A DNA stretch of 64,000 bases from Richelia sinica FACHB-800. GTDB lineage: Bacteria > Cyanobacteriota > Cyanobacteriia > Cyanobacteriales > Nostocaceae. Of the stretch, positions 25,650 to 34,288 are shown in pieces. Location: assembly GCF_014698825.1 (NCBI RefSeq), contig NZ_JACJTT010000002.1:248001-312000 (forward strand), given 5' to 3'. Positions within the stretch are counted from its first letter, which is position 1; each line of letters starts with the position of its first letter. The notes below the pieces were generated by a model. The model searched no databases. It was not told the origin of the DNA and worked only from the letters and a program-made list of their open reading frames with translations. The translations under genes were made by a program, and so were the position numbers.

Positions 25650-26549
25650 ATGTTTTCATACTTAGCCTACGGTTTATATATAAAATCAGAAATACCATTA
25701 CCAGAATTAGTTTCTGTGCCAGGAAATGGGGAAGTTTCTATCCGCTTAGAGCACCATAAAACTATTCCCAGTGCTGTGGCAGGTAATCATGATTTATTTA
25801 TCAACATAGATTTAGAAGAATCTATACTATATGACCGAGATGCAGCTTTATTTGTAATTCGTCATGGTCGAGAAATTATCGTTACTCCTGTCACCGATGA
25901 TGAAAGATTAATTGGTCTTTATCTCATCGGTACTATCATGTCAATTCTGCTGTATCAACGGGGCCTATTTATATTGCATGGTAGTGCGATCGCTTTTCAT
26001 GATAATGCAGTTGTGTTTGTGGGTAAATCTGGTTGGGGTAAGTCCACAATGGCTGCTGCACTCCACGCCAAAGGATACCGCATAATCACGGATGATGTAG
26101 TGGCAGCTAAAGTCGAGGGGGATGTAATTACCTTATTTCCCGGTTATCCGCAACTTAAACTCTTTCCGAAAGTAGCAGAAGTATTAGGACACAACAAATC
26201 TGACCTGCTATTTTTACATCCAGAGTTAAATAAGGGTGGGTTTCGGGTCGCTGACGAATTTTCCCAGACAGCTTTACCCATCAAACAAATTTACATGTTA
26301 GCCCAAGGTGACAGCATCGGCATAGAACCACTACCACCACGGTCAGCCTTTGTAGAATTGATGCGTCACTCTTTGCCAACGCGCTGGTATCAAACCCATA
26401 ATGTGGCTCAATTTCAACAATGTACTAGCATTGTCAAACATATTCCCATATATCAGTTGCAAAGAACCGATGATTTGCGATCGCTTCCTACTTTAGCAGA
26501 CATGGTAGAAAAACACTTGGCTGATGAGCTACAGCCATCTTTAGTGTGA
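25650..26549 (+). CDS. HPr-kinase-like protein (lasso K type)
   Basis: The 299-aa protein resembles the HprK C-terminal kinase domain: Walker A GKSGWGKST (about 125-133) after the typical HGSAIAF strand, then the DDVVAAK segment with acidic residues. It lacks an HPr/PTS partner here. In some lasso clusters (paeninodin type) a homologous kinase phosphorylates a Ser near the precursor C terminus; the precursor here has Ser61 two residues from its end. That assignment is inference. The start is the ATG at 25650. It is followed after 4 bases by the ABC transporter, so both are probably one operon. Confidence 0.82.
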   Translation: MFSYLAYGLYIKSEIPLPELVSVPGNGEVSIRLEHHKTIPSAVAGNHDLFINIDLEESILYDRDAALFVIRHGREIIVTPVTDDERLIGLYLIGTIMSILLYQRGLFILHGSAIAFHDNAVVFVGKSGWGKSTMAAALHAKGYRIITDDVVAAKVEGDVITLFPGYPQLKLFPKVAEVLGHNKSDLLFLHPELNKGGFRVADEFSQTALPIKQIYMLAQGDSIGIEPLPPRSAFVELMRHSLPTRWYQTHNVAQFQQCTSIVKHIPIYQLQRTDDLRSLPTLADMVEKHLADELQPSLV

Positions 26550-26553
26550 GACA

Positions 26554-28404
26554 ATGACTATGGTAAAGTTGCGCGGCAAGCTACGTAAATCTTTAGCTAG
26601 GTCATCCGATATATATCAGACCTTGCATTTGATATGGCAAACAGCACCAGTTTGGACTACAGCCTGGACATTGTTACTCTGCATTCAAGGTTTGTTACCA
26701 GGGGCAAATGTTTATTTATCCAAATTGCTAGTGGATAATCTGGTTGTGGCCATGAAAGCTGGCATCAACAGCGAAAGCTGGAAATTAGTAATATTCCCAG
26801 CAGCCTTAATGGCAACCGTATTATTACTGACTCAACTCACCAGCGCTGCCTTAGGAATTGTTCGCACTATTCAGTCAGAACTTATCCAAGACCGCATCAC
26901 AGCTTTAGTCCAGGAAAAATCTATTGCTGCTGACCTATTTTTCTACGAACTACCAGAGTATCATGACCGTTTACACCAAGCACGCAGCAACGCTAGTGGA
27001 CGTTCTCTATCTCTGCTAGAAAATATTGGTAGCTTATTGCAGAACAGCATTACTTTACTAACCATGGCCACCATCTTGTTACCCTATGGTGCATGGTTGC
27101 CTTTAGTGTTAGTTGTCAGTTCCCTCCCGGCCTTGTATGTAGTTGTACGCTTCAATCGTTACTATTATCAGTGGTGGGAACAAACCACACCCCAACGTCG
27201 CAGGGCAGAATATTATGATTTCCTGATGACCCAAATTTATAGTGCCGGAGAGTTGCGGTTATTTGATTTGGGAGATCATTTCCAAGGTGCTTATACTAAG
27301 ATACGCGATCGCTTGCGCCAAGAAACCATTCAGCTTGCCACTCAACAAAGCTTAACCCAACTAGCTGGCAGTATCTCTGCCCTACTCATCGCTGGTAGTA
27401 CAATGGCATGGATGTTATGGCGACTGTTGCAAGGCTTTTTGACACTAGGAGACCTAGCTTTATTTTATCAAGCATTCAATAGTGGTCAAAGCTTGATGCG
27501 TTCCGCCCTATCCAACGCTGGTCAAATCTATAGTAACAGCTTGTTTTTAGGTAGCCTATTTGAATTTCTCAAACTCCAACCAGAAATTCAAGACCCACCT
27601 TATCCCCAACCGCTATCTTTACCCATCCAACAGGGAATAAATCTGCGTAATATCACCTTCCGCTATCCTGGTAGTCAAAGAGCAATTTTGCAAAACTTTA
27701 ACTTAACCATCCCTGCGGGTAAGATAGTTGCCATTGTCGGCGAAAATGGTGCAGGAAAAAGCACTCTAATTAAACTTCTCTGCCGTTTTTATGACCCAGA
27801 AAAGGGCAGTATAGAAATAGATGGCATTGACATTCGACAGTTCGCTGTCAAAGAACTGCGTCGGTTGTTAACCGTCATGTTTCAACTTCCCGTCACCTAT
27901 CAAAACACCGTAGCCGAAAACGTTGCCATCAGCGATATTTATTCCCAACCCAGCTGCGATGCCATTCAGCAAGCTATCCGTGACGCAGGTGCTGAGGAAA
28001 TTATCGCCAAATTACCCCAAGGATATGACACTCAGCTAGGAAAATTATTTGCCAGTGGTACAGATTTAAGCGGAGGAGAATGGCAACGTATCGCCTTAGC
28101 TAGAGCATTTTTACGCCAAGCACCCATTCTGATTTTAGACGAACCCACCAGCTTTATGGACTCTTGGGCAGAACATGACTGGTTAGATAGATTTCGTAGT
28201 ATGGCTAAAAATCGGTCAGCTGTGGTTATTACCCATCGTTTTACCTTAGCCATGCGTGCAGATATCATTCACGTCATGCAAGCAGGACAAATAGTCGAAT
28301 CAGGCACTCATGACCAATTAATTGCCTTAGGAGGATTATACGCCCAATCTTGGCAAGCGCAAACAGAAACTAACTCTCAACTAACCCTCAGCAGCATTAA
28401 TTAA
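26554..28404 (+). CDS. ABC exporter, fused permease and ATPase (lasso D type)
   Basis: The 616-aa protein has an N-terminal six-helix membrane domain (about 30-325) and a C-terminal ATPase with Walker A GENGAGKST (about 396-404), signature DLSGGEWQRIALARA (about 506-520), Walker B ILILDEPTS and an H-loop histidine in ITHRF. It lacks a C39 peptidase domain, so leader removal must be done elsewhere (B2). It would work as a homodimer in the plasma membrane to export the modified peptide or provide immunity. The start is the ATG four bases after the kinase stop; an ATG two codons later is possible. The next gene starts 3 bases after its stop. Confidence 0.9.
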   Translation: MTMVKLRGKLRKSLARSSDIYQTLHLIWQTAPVWTTAWTLLLCIQGLLPGANVYLSKLLVDNLVVAMKAGINSESWKLVIFPAALMATVLLLTQLTSAALGIVRTIQSELIQDRITALVQEKSIAADLFFYELPEYHDRLHQARSNASGRSLSLLENIGSLLQNSITLLTMATILLPYGAWLPLVLVVSSLPALYVVVRFNRYYYQWWEQTTPQRRRAEYYDFLMTQIYSAGELRLFDLGDHFQGAYTKIRDRLRQETIQLATQQSLTQLAGSISALLIAGSTMAWMLWRLLQGFLTLGDLALFYQAFNSGQSLMRSALSNAGQIYSNSLFLGSLFEFLKLQPEIQDPPYPQPLSLPIQQGINLRNITFRYPGSQRAILQNFNLTIPAGKIVAIVGENGAGKSTLIKLLCRFYDPEKGSIEIDGIDIRQFAVKELRRLLTVMFQLPVTYQNTVAENVAISDIYSQPSCDAIQQAIRDAGAEEIIAKLPQGYDTQLGKLFASGTDLSGGEWQRIALARAFLRQAPILILDEPTSFMDSWAEHDWLDRFRSMAKNRSAVVITHRFTLAMRADIIHVMQAGQIVESGTHDQLIALGGLYAQSWQAQTETNSQLTLSSIN

Positions 28405-28407
28405 ACT

Positions 28408-29547
28408 ATGATCAAAATTCTCTCTCCTCCCACTTGTGAAAACCAATTAGATATAACATCACGGGAAAATCAACTCATTCTCTGTTGTGCCCGTACTGAC
28501 GTAGACACATTTACTATTGAAAAAATCAAAGATATAGTTCCACAAAATCTCAACTGGAACTACATCATAGCTACAGCAGCCTTACATAAAGTTACACCTC
28601 TGCTGTATCACAACCTATCTCATATTTGCCCTGAATTATTACCCCAACCAGTTTTAGCCTATCTCCAGCAATACTTCCAGGCTAACGTTAGACATAACCT
28701 GTTCTTGACTGGTGAACTCCTGAAAATCCTCAATTGGTTTGCATCCGCAGGAATATCTGCAATTCCCATCAAAGGTGCGACTTTAGCGGTTTCTGCCTAT
28801 CAAAACCTTGGTCTACGGCAATTTCACGATATAGATATTCTAGTCTCTCCAGAGGATGCGATCGCTGCCAGAGACATTCTCATTGACCAAGGCTACGAAA
28901 ATACATACAAATTTACCCGCCAACAAGAAATTGCTCGTTTAAAATCTCCCTACTGTAAAGACAATAATTATTATCACAAAGATATTGGTATTTATATAGA
29001 TTTCCACTGGCAGCTTTTACAAAAATATCTTTCCTTTCCTCTTAATTATCAACAACTTTGGCAACATCATACCTACATATCTTTAGCAGGTAAAACAGTC
29101 TTAAATCTTGCTCCAGAAGATAATATTTTATACTTGTGTGTCCATGGTGCAAGAGATCGTTGGAATCGATTGCAATTAATCAGTGATATCACTGCTGTCA
29201 TCAACAGTAATCCTCAATTAAATTGGGACTTAGTAATTAAACAGTCTCAAAAATTAGGATGTTGGAAAAGATTTTTACTTGGCATGATTTTAGCTCAAGA
29301 TTTGTTAGGAATAAATCTTCCTGAAGCCATTAAAACCTGCTGCAAATCAGAGCCAAACATAAAATTCATTGTCACCTCTATCCAACAAAACATTTTTTCC
29401 CAAAAAGACGATTTTGAACCAATACATATCAAATCATTGTTTGATATTAAAACTAGAGAACGTTGGCAAGATAAGATGCAATATATTTTTTACCAATCCA
29501 TTTTAGTTGCTGCTAGAAGCAAAGGAATTTTACCAGCTTTGATTTAA
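28408..29547 (+). CDS. Nucleotidyltransferase-family protein (NTP_transf_5-like)
   Basis: The 379-aa protein carries the nucleotidyltransferase core: a helix with PIKGATLAVSAYQNLG followed by RQFHDIDILV (about 137-146), giving the metal-binding D-x-D pair, and YIDFHWQLL later. This is the pattern of the uncharacterised NTase family (PF14907) often found in lasso clusters with HPr-like kinases. It starts 3 bases after the ABC transporter stop, so it is an operon member. Possible roles are nucleotidylation of the peptide or of a partner; none is shown. It is followed by a 411-base gap, which may mark the end of the cluster. Confidence 0.82.
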   Translation: MIKILSPPTCENQLDITSRENQLILCCARTDVDTFTIEKIKDIVPQNLNWNYIIATAALHKVTPLLYHNLSHICPELLPQPVLAYLQQYFQANVRHNLFLTGELLKILNWFASAGISAIPIKGATLAVSAYQNLGLRQFHDIDILVSPEDAIAARDILIDQGYENTYKFTRQQEIARLKSPYCKDNNYYHKDIGIYIDFHWQLLQKYLSFPLNYQQLWQHHTYISLAGKTVLNLAPEDNILYLCVHGARDRWNRLQLISDITAVINSNPQLNWDLVIKQSQKLGCWKRFLLGMILAQDLLGINLPEAIKTCCKSEPNIKFIVTSIQQNIFSQKDDFEPIHIKSLFDIKTRERWQDKMQYIFYQSILVAARSKGILPALI

Positions 29548-29958
29548 AAAACTTGACAGCCTATCCAGGAATATTTTTAGCTATTTGTGCATTATTCATG
29601 TCATAAATACTAGAGGTTAATTAAGCTATTACACCTCCGATTTTCATTCTGCCTAATTTATTTTTCTCTGAAATTTTGAGTTATAAAAGGCAGGAACTAA
29701 ATCTTTTCACAGCTAGCTGAAAGTATGAACTAATACAGTTAAGTTCATAAAAACATAAAAAGTAGGTTGGGTGAAGCGATAGTACAACACAACATCATCA
29801 ATGCTGTGATTATCTTTTACAATTTAGGCTTTTGACTCTAACTGAACTGTATTTAGGGCTGTAGACAAGGCAGTTAGGACATGAACTACAAGCCTACTAG
29901 CTATGTCTCTTGTTGAATAAGATTCAACTTTGCTTTTGATTATTAATCAAACTTTAAC
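29548..29958. other. Intergenic region, 411 bp, with a partial dispersed repeat
   Basis: Contains at about 29852-29897 a fragment (AGACAAGGCAGTTAGGACAT and flanks) that matches the reverse complement of one end of the 101-bp repeat at 38859-38959. No open frame or terminator of note. Confidence 0.5.
29852..29897 (-). repeat. Partial copy of the TATAGC-ended dispersed repeat
   Basis: TTAGGGCTGTAGACAAGGC through GTTAGGACATGAACTACAAGC corresponds, reversed, to the right half of the 38859-38959 element. The left half with the GGTGACA units is absent. Confidence 0.55.
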
Positions 29959-30924
29959 ATGCTAAATCTTAACAGCCAGAACAAAAGTTTATTTTTTCGT
30001 GGATTTTGGCAGGAATTAATCTCAATCTGCTACTCGTACTACAGAAAAGCAACTATTAGTCCTGCATGGCTAATTATGTCAATTTTTGGCAGATTTTCTA
30101 CTATTCGTATTGCCATCAATTCTCTGAGAAAAAAAACTATAACCCATAGGTACGATGTAAGTAAATCTATTTTGTCTCCTCTAGATACTACCATTGCCGT
30201 CCAAGCATTAAAAACAGATGGATTATTTTTAGGAATAAATTTACCTGTAGACATCAGAAAAGAAATCTTAAAATTTGCCATTAGTCACGAATGTTATGGA
30301 GATTCTAACCCCAGTTTAGGATTTAAGATTTTTCAAAAACAGCAAGTAGAAGCTAAAATAAATATAGTTTTTAATAAGGCTCAATACTTTAACACCAGTT
30401 ACTTATGTCCTACCATCCAGAAAATAGTTGACGACCCCATACTTTTAGAGATAGCTAGTCAATACTTAGAAACAGAACCTATATTTACAGGTAGTCGTTT
30501 ATGGTGGATTTTTGCAGTAGATGATATTCACTACGACCCCAGACAAACTGTCAGTTATTACCATTACGATTTAGACGACTATAGCTGTGTGAGATTTTTC
30601 TTTTACCTCACCGATGTAGATATCCACAGTGGCCCTCATATATGTATCCGTGGCAGTCATCATCAGAAAAAAATTACCCATGTTATTTTTCCATTTAAAA
30701 GACGAACTGATGAAGAAATAGCCGAAGCCTATGGCAAGGAAAATATCGTTACTATTTGTGGTCAAGCAGGTTTTGGCTTTGCAGAAGATACAATTTGCTA
30801 TCACAAAGCCGAACGTCCTTTAGAAAAGGATAGACTGATTTTGCAAATTCAATATGCAGGAAAAAACTATGGCAACCACAACGATATTATGGATACACAA
30901 TACTTGAAAACCATTCTCGATTGA
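29959..30924 (+). CDS. Phytanoyl-CoA-dioxygenase-like Fe(II)/2-oxoglutarate oxygenase
   Basis: The 321-aa protein shows the facial triad of the family: His202-x-Asp204 in YYHYDLDDY and distal His282 in ICYHKAERPLEKDR, followed by arginines (286 and 292) that could hold 2-oxoglutarate. The GPHICIRGSHH segment between them is typical of PhyH-like proteins. The substrate is not predictable. It stands 411 bases after the RiPP cluster in the same direction, so it could hydroxylate the peptide, but such enzymes also occur with surface-glycan genes, and the next gene encodes a secreted beta-helix protein. The start is the ATG at 29959. Confidence 0.75.
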   Translation: MLNLNSQNKSLFFRGFWQELISICYSYYRKATISPAWLIMSIFGRFSTIRIAINSLRKKTITHRYDVSKSILSPLDTTIAVQALKTDGLFLGINLPVDIRKEILKFAISHECYGDSNPSLGFKIFQKQQVEAKINIVFNKAQYFNTSYLCPTIQKIVDDPILLEIASQYLETEPIFTGSRLWWIFAVDDIHYDPRQTVSYYHYDLDDYSCVRFFFYLTDVDIHSGPHICIRGSHHQKKITHVIFPFKRRTDEEIAEAYGKENIVTICGQAGFGFAEDTICYHKAERPLEKDRLILQIQYAGKNYGNHNDIMDTQYLKTILD

Positions 30925-30936
30925 CATCAATAAACT

Positions 30937-32274
30937 ATGAACAGAAAAGATACAGTAATCAAGGTCATAGAAGGCATTTTACTACTGGGATTTTTTTCTG
31001 CTATTTCTATCCAGTCGGCATCTGCTAAAGTTTACTATGTAGATATCAAAGGTTCAGATCAAGGACAAGGTACAAAAGATTCTCCTTGGCGTACACTAAA
31101 TAAAGCTTTAAAATCAGTTAATGCAGACCAAGACCATACTATTCAAATTGGTAGTGGTTCCTTTGACTTGGGTGGAAAAATCACAGTCCCTTCAGGGGTA
31201 AAAATTATTGGTTCAGGAATCTATGCCACTACCATTCAAGGAGAATTACATCTGCGAGGAGGAAGAAATATTTCTCTAAGTAAAATGCAATTCAATGGTA
31301 AAAAGTATAAGTATGGTACTGCCGTTTATATCAGAGATGCCAGTCAAATAAATCTTCGTGACATTGCTTTCAGACAATATCAATCTCATGCAATTAATAT
31401 TGAAAGAACCCAGAATAGCGAATTAGCCAATCTTTCCATATTTGATTGTACATTCAACAATAGAGTCCCTGATAAACATAGTCAACAATCAGCGGCTATT
31501 GTCTTAGGAAATCTTACCAACGTTTCATTCCATGAAATTTCCATTAACACCCTCACCCGTGGAGGTCAAGGTATCGGTTCCATGAGTGATGCTTGGAAAC
31601 CACAAGGTAATAGTTGGGTGGGTCCAGATAGTATTTTAAAAAATGTGAAATTTGCTAATTTAAATATCCAAGTTGATAAATGGAATGCCTGGTGGAATGG
31701 CTGGACACCACAAATGGCATTAGAATTATTTAAACATAAATGCTATGAATGTGAAATTTATAATTCCATCTTTAACGGTACAGTATCTCTAGCATCCATT
31801 CCCACTTCCCAACCTGATTATCAAACCAGAATTCATGTCCACCATAATTTTTGGTACGGACAAAATAAGCCTTTTTATGCCTGTGAGGTATCTGCGAATA
31901 ATATTGAGTTTAATCATAACTATATCCGGGGTGGATTTTATCCCATAGCCTCCTTTGGTAACAAATATCGTAATTTACATGTTCACAATAATATTTTTGA
32001 ACAGACACAAGGCCCTGTTTTAGTGGGTTTATTTGAGCAAAAAAGAGAAAATTTTCAATTCATTAACAATATTATTTATGTATCTCACTCTAAATATCCC
32101 CTGTTCTTATTTAAAAAGGGAGAAGCAGAGAATCAAAAAATTCATAATAACAGCTTTTATAATTTAACTGAAAATTTTCAGAACTTGCAATTAGGTATTA
32201 CAGTGGGCTTGAACAAAAACTTTTTCTTAAAATTTAATCCTTGGCAATACCGTCAAGAAAGTCTTAAAAATTAA
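30937..32274 (+). CDS. Secreted right-handed beta-helix protein
   Basis: The 445-aa protein has a clear signal peptide (GILLLGFFSAISIQ, cleavage near SASA, about residue 30), then VYYVDIKGSDQGQGTKDSPWRTLNKAL, a phrase common at the start of pectate-lyase-fold proteins. The middle is built of short repeated strands with buried Asn/Ile ladders (HVHHNFWYG, EFNHNYIRGG, VHNNIFEQ), as in parallel beta-helices. It probably acts on or binds polysaccharide outside the cytoplasm; no catalytic set is clear. It begins 12 bases after the dioxygenase stop, so the two are likely one transcript. Confidence 0.75.
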   Translation: MNRKDTVIKVIEGILLLGFFSAISIQSASAKVYYVDIKGSDQGQGTKDSPWRTLNKALKSVNADQDHTIQIGSGSFDLGGKITVPSGVKIIGSGIYATTIQGELHLRGGRNISLSKMQFNGKKYKYGTAVYIRDASQINLRDIAFRQYQSHAINIERTQNSELANLSIFDCTFNNRVPDKHSQQSAAIVLGNLTNVSFHEISINTLTRGGQGIGSMSDAWKPQGNSWVGPDSILKNVKFANLNIQVDKWNAWWNGWTPQMALELFKHKCYECEIYNSIFNGTVSLASIPTSQPDYQTRIHVHHNFWYGQNKPFYACEVSANNIEFNHNYIRGGFYPIASFGNKYRNLHVHNNIFEQTQGPVLVGLFEQKRENFQFINNIIYVSHSKYPLFLFKKGEAENQKIHNNSFYNLTENFQNLQLGITVGLNKNFFLKFNPWQYRQESLKN

Positions 32275-32337
32275 GATAATCTGCTTTTAATTATTACTAC
32301 TTGCACCTAACTTAAATGGAAATCGACATGTACCAAA

Positions 32338-33684
32338 TCATGAATAATTCAGGATTAATTTCTGAATAATTTCTGTCACCTCTGTTGCCATTCTAGCGTC
32401 AAGTTCTACCACCTCACGGTCTATATTACGAGGAGTCAGACTCCTTGCACCTCGTAAAGCCAGACTGAATGTTATCCATTTAGCTGGTTGACCTAAAGCT
32501 TGTGGACGACGGTCAATAAATTGCACTAAAGCAACATAAACAGCCTCTGTTCTTTCTCTAGGAATACTTGTTCCATTACCCAGCTTAGAGATAATTACTA
32601 CAGAATCAATACTGTTTTCTAAGCCTAAAACTTTAATTGCTAAATCAGTTAAGCGGGCTGGGTCTGTTCCCAAAATTTTGATTATGGTATCCAAATTTTG
32701 TTTATGTGCGAAAGGAAAGCGCGAATTCTGACTAAGATAATTATGCCAGCCAAGAGTAGAAATTATCCGAGTTAAATCATAAACCGATAGAGAATTACAC
32801 GCCCAACTTGGGTCAGCTGTATTGGCACTAATGATTACTTTCCCTGTTCTTCGTTCTACTAAATTTGGTAATTCCATAAAAGGCTTATCTCCGTATCGAC
32901 CGCGGAAAACCAGAGATGTATTACCAGTAATATTCTTGAGCCAATTTTCTATTTCTATTTGTGAGGCAAACTTTTTAAACATTCCTCCTGAAGCATTAGA
33001 TGTAGTAAGAATTTTTTCATAAGTAATTAAATCACTGGCTAATTCAATTAAAGGAATTTCTCTAGCTTTGTTATCCTGATCTAACCCTTGAAGATTATAT
33101 TCACTAATATTAGCAAAAGGAGATTTTTGATTAATAAGTGTGGCTGTATAGATCAGAGGAATGATTTTACTGCCACTCCAAAGTTCGACATTATTGAGTG
33201 CATTTCTACCCAACCATTTAACCTGGAATTGATTTTCCCAGAAATTGCCAATACAAATACAAGCCTCTTTAATATCATTATGCAAAAAACTAAGACCTTG
33301 CTCATCAATTTCTGGAATTTTTCCAAGGATAGGATAGGATTTGAAATTTCTATCAGTTTGAATACCATTGACTAAATTTTTGCCGTTTGGTCTTTGTCTT
33401 AACAACCGGGGGTAGTGCTTAATTTGGTCTTTGTAGGGTGAATTCTTCACCCCTTGATATAAAAGCACTGGTTTGTTTTCCTTTCCACCTACCGCTAGAC
33501 GCAAAAACTCTTGATATATTTGGTCTTGGTTAGCAGCATTTAAGTTTGATGGTTCCTTACCTGTCGGTATGCTAAAAGATTGTCCTCTAGCTGGACGAAT
33601 ACCGTTTTTAGAAAAAATAAATTTAATAGTTGTAATTAAGAAATAGAGAATTTTTCTTCTGCTAGTTTGATTGAGTGAACCCAT
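32338..33684 (-). CDS. Exported protein with serine-beta-lactamase-like motifs
   Basis: The 448-aa protein is not firmly recognised. An N-terminal hydrophobic stretch (ILYFLITTIKFIF, about 12-24) after basic residues suggests export or membrane anchoring. In order it shows S170-G-S-K173 at the start of a hydrophobic helix (WSGSKIIPLIYTATLIN), T228-S-N230 preceded by an ASDLITYEKIL helix, and K367-L-G369, which resemble the SxxK, SxN and KTG boxes of class A beta-lactamase-like serine hydrolases. Spacing and helix pattern fit, but the second box has Thr for Ser. It converges with the beta-helix gene. A divergent peptidase or esterase is possible; an inactive relative is equally possible. Confidence 0.5.
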   Translation of the reverse strand: MGSLNQTSRRKILYFLITTIKFIFSKNGIRPARGQSFSIPTGKEPSNLNAANQDQIYQEFLRLAVGGKENKPVLLYQGVKNSPYKDQIKHYPRLLRQRPNGKNLVNGIQTDRNFKSYPILGKIPEIDEQGLSFLHNDIKEACICIGNFWENQFQVKWLGRNALNNVELWSGSKIIPLIYTATLINQKSPFANISEYNLQGLDQDNKAREIPLIELASDLITYEKILTTSNASGGMFKKFASQIEIENWLKNITGNTSLVFRGRYGDKPFMELPNLVERRTGKVIISANTADPSWACNSLSVYDLTRIISTLGWHNYLSQNSRFPFAHKQNLDTIIKILGTDPARLTDLAIKVLGLENSIDSVVIISKLGNGTSIPRERTEAVYVALVQFIDRRPQALGQPAKWITFSLALRGARSLTPRNIDREVVELDARMATEVTEIIQKLILNYS

Positions 33685-33721
33685 GATTCAAAGATGTATT
33701 CAATAATTCAATATAAATAAT

Positions 33722-33813
33722 GGACATCTGGTGTTAATTAAATATGCCTGGTTTGAAACCCTTGTAGAGACGTTCCGTCGGAACGTCTCTACATTCATTT
33801 TCACCAGATGTCT
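33722..33813 (+). repeat. 92-bp MITE-like element, copy 2
   Basis: Terminal repeats GGACATCTGGTG and CACCAGATGTCT (one mismatch), flanked by AAT on both sides (33719-33721 and 33814-33816). The same 29-bp palindrome as copy 1 lies inside (33755-33783). It aligns without gaps with the reverse complement of copy 1 (803-894) at roughly 90% identity, counted by eye. Confidence 0.8.
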
Positions 33814-33973
33814 AATACAGAACTTACCCATAAGCCACGAAAAATATGGGTTTGAGATTTCTTCTCTGGGTGAAACACGATATTTGGTATATTTCTATAC
33901 ATAAATTTTAATCCCTGTTACTTTATATAAGCAATGCTAATGGATACTATCTCAGAAAAGATGTCAAGTGGTC

Positions 33974-34002
33974 TTGACGTTTTGTAACAATATTGTTAAA
34001 TT
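33974..34002 (+). promoter_or_regulatory. Candidate sigma-70-type promoter of psb34
   Basis: TTGACG (33974-33979) and TAAATT (33997-34002) with 17-base spacing, 35 bases before the psb34 ATG. The -35 box is strong and the -10 box moderate. Confidence 0.4.
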
Positions 34003-34037
34003 TGTTTACATAAGTTAAACAAACACAGAAAAAAATT

Positions 34038-34208
34038 ATGTATACCACCATTAACGAAGAAGGCATTTTAAATAACTACGCATCTGAACCCCAAATTTAT
34101 TACGCTGAGTATCCTAACCAAGAGCAACAAAACACCTACAAGATTCAAGGTGCGATCGCTACTTTGTTTGTGACTGCCCTGATTTTGGTAGCTTTGGGTG
34201 TCAGCTAA
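34038..34208 (+). CDS. psb34: Psb34 / Ssl1498-family small photosystem II assembly protein
   Basis: The 56-aa protein begins MYTTINEEGILNNYASEP, the highly conserved N terminus of the Ssl1498 light-harvesting-like family, and has one transmembrane helix at about 35-55 (IATLFVTALILVALGVS). Psb34 binds CP47-containing photosystem II assembly intermediates in the thylakoid membrane and influences the attachment of high-light-inducible proteins (established for Synechocystis and Thermosynechococcus). It is monocistronic here, with a candidate promoter just upstream and a terminator hairpin downstream. Confidence 0.92.
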   Translation: MYTTINEEGILNNYASEPQIYYAEYPNQEQQNTYKIQGAIATLFVTALILVALGVS

Positions 34209-34260
34209 ATTTCCTTCACATTGAAATCGTCTTAAATTGTCATTCGGATTTTTCTCCTCT

Positions 34261-34288
34261 CCTCGGTTAGTTTCGCCGAGGTTTTTTA
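34261..34288 (+). terminator. Rho-independent terminator of psb34
   Basis: CCTCGG (34261-34266) and CCGAGG (34276-34281) form a GC-rich stem followed directly by TTTTTT. It lies 52 bases after the psb34 stop. Confidence 0.85.
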
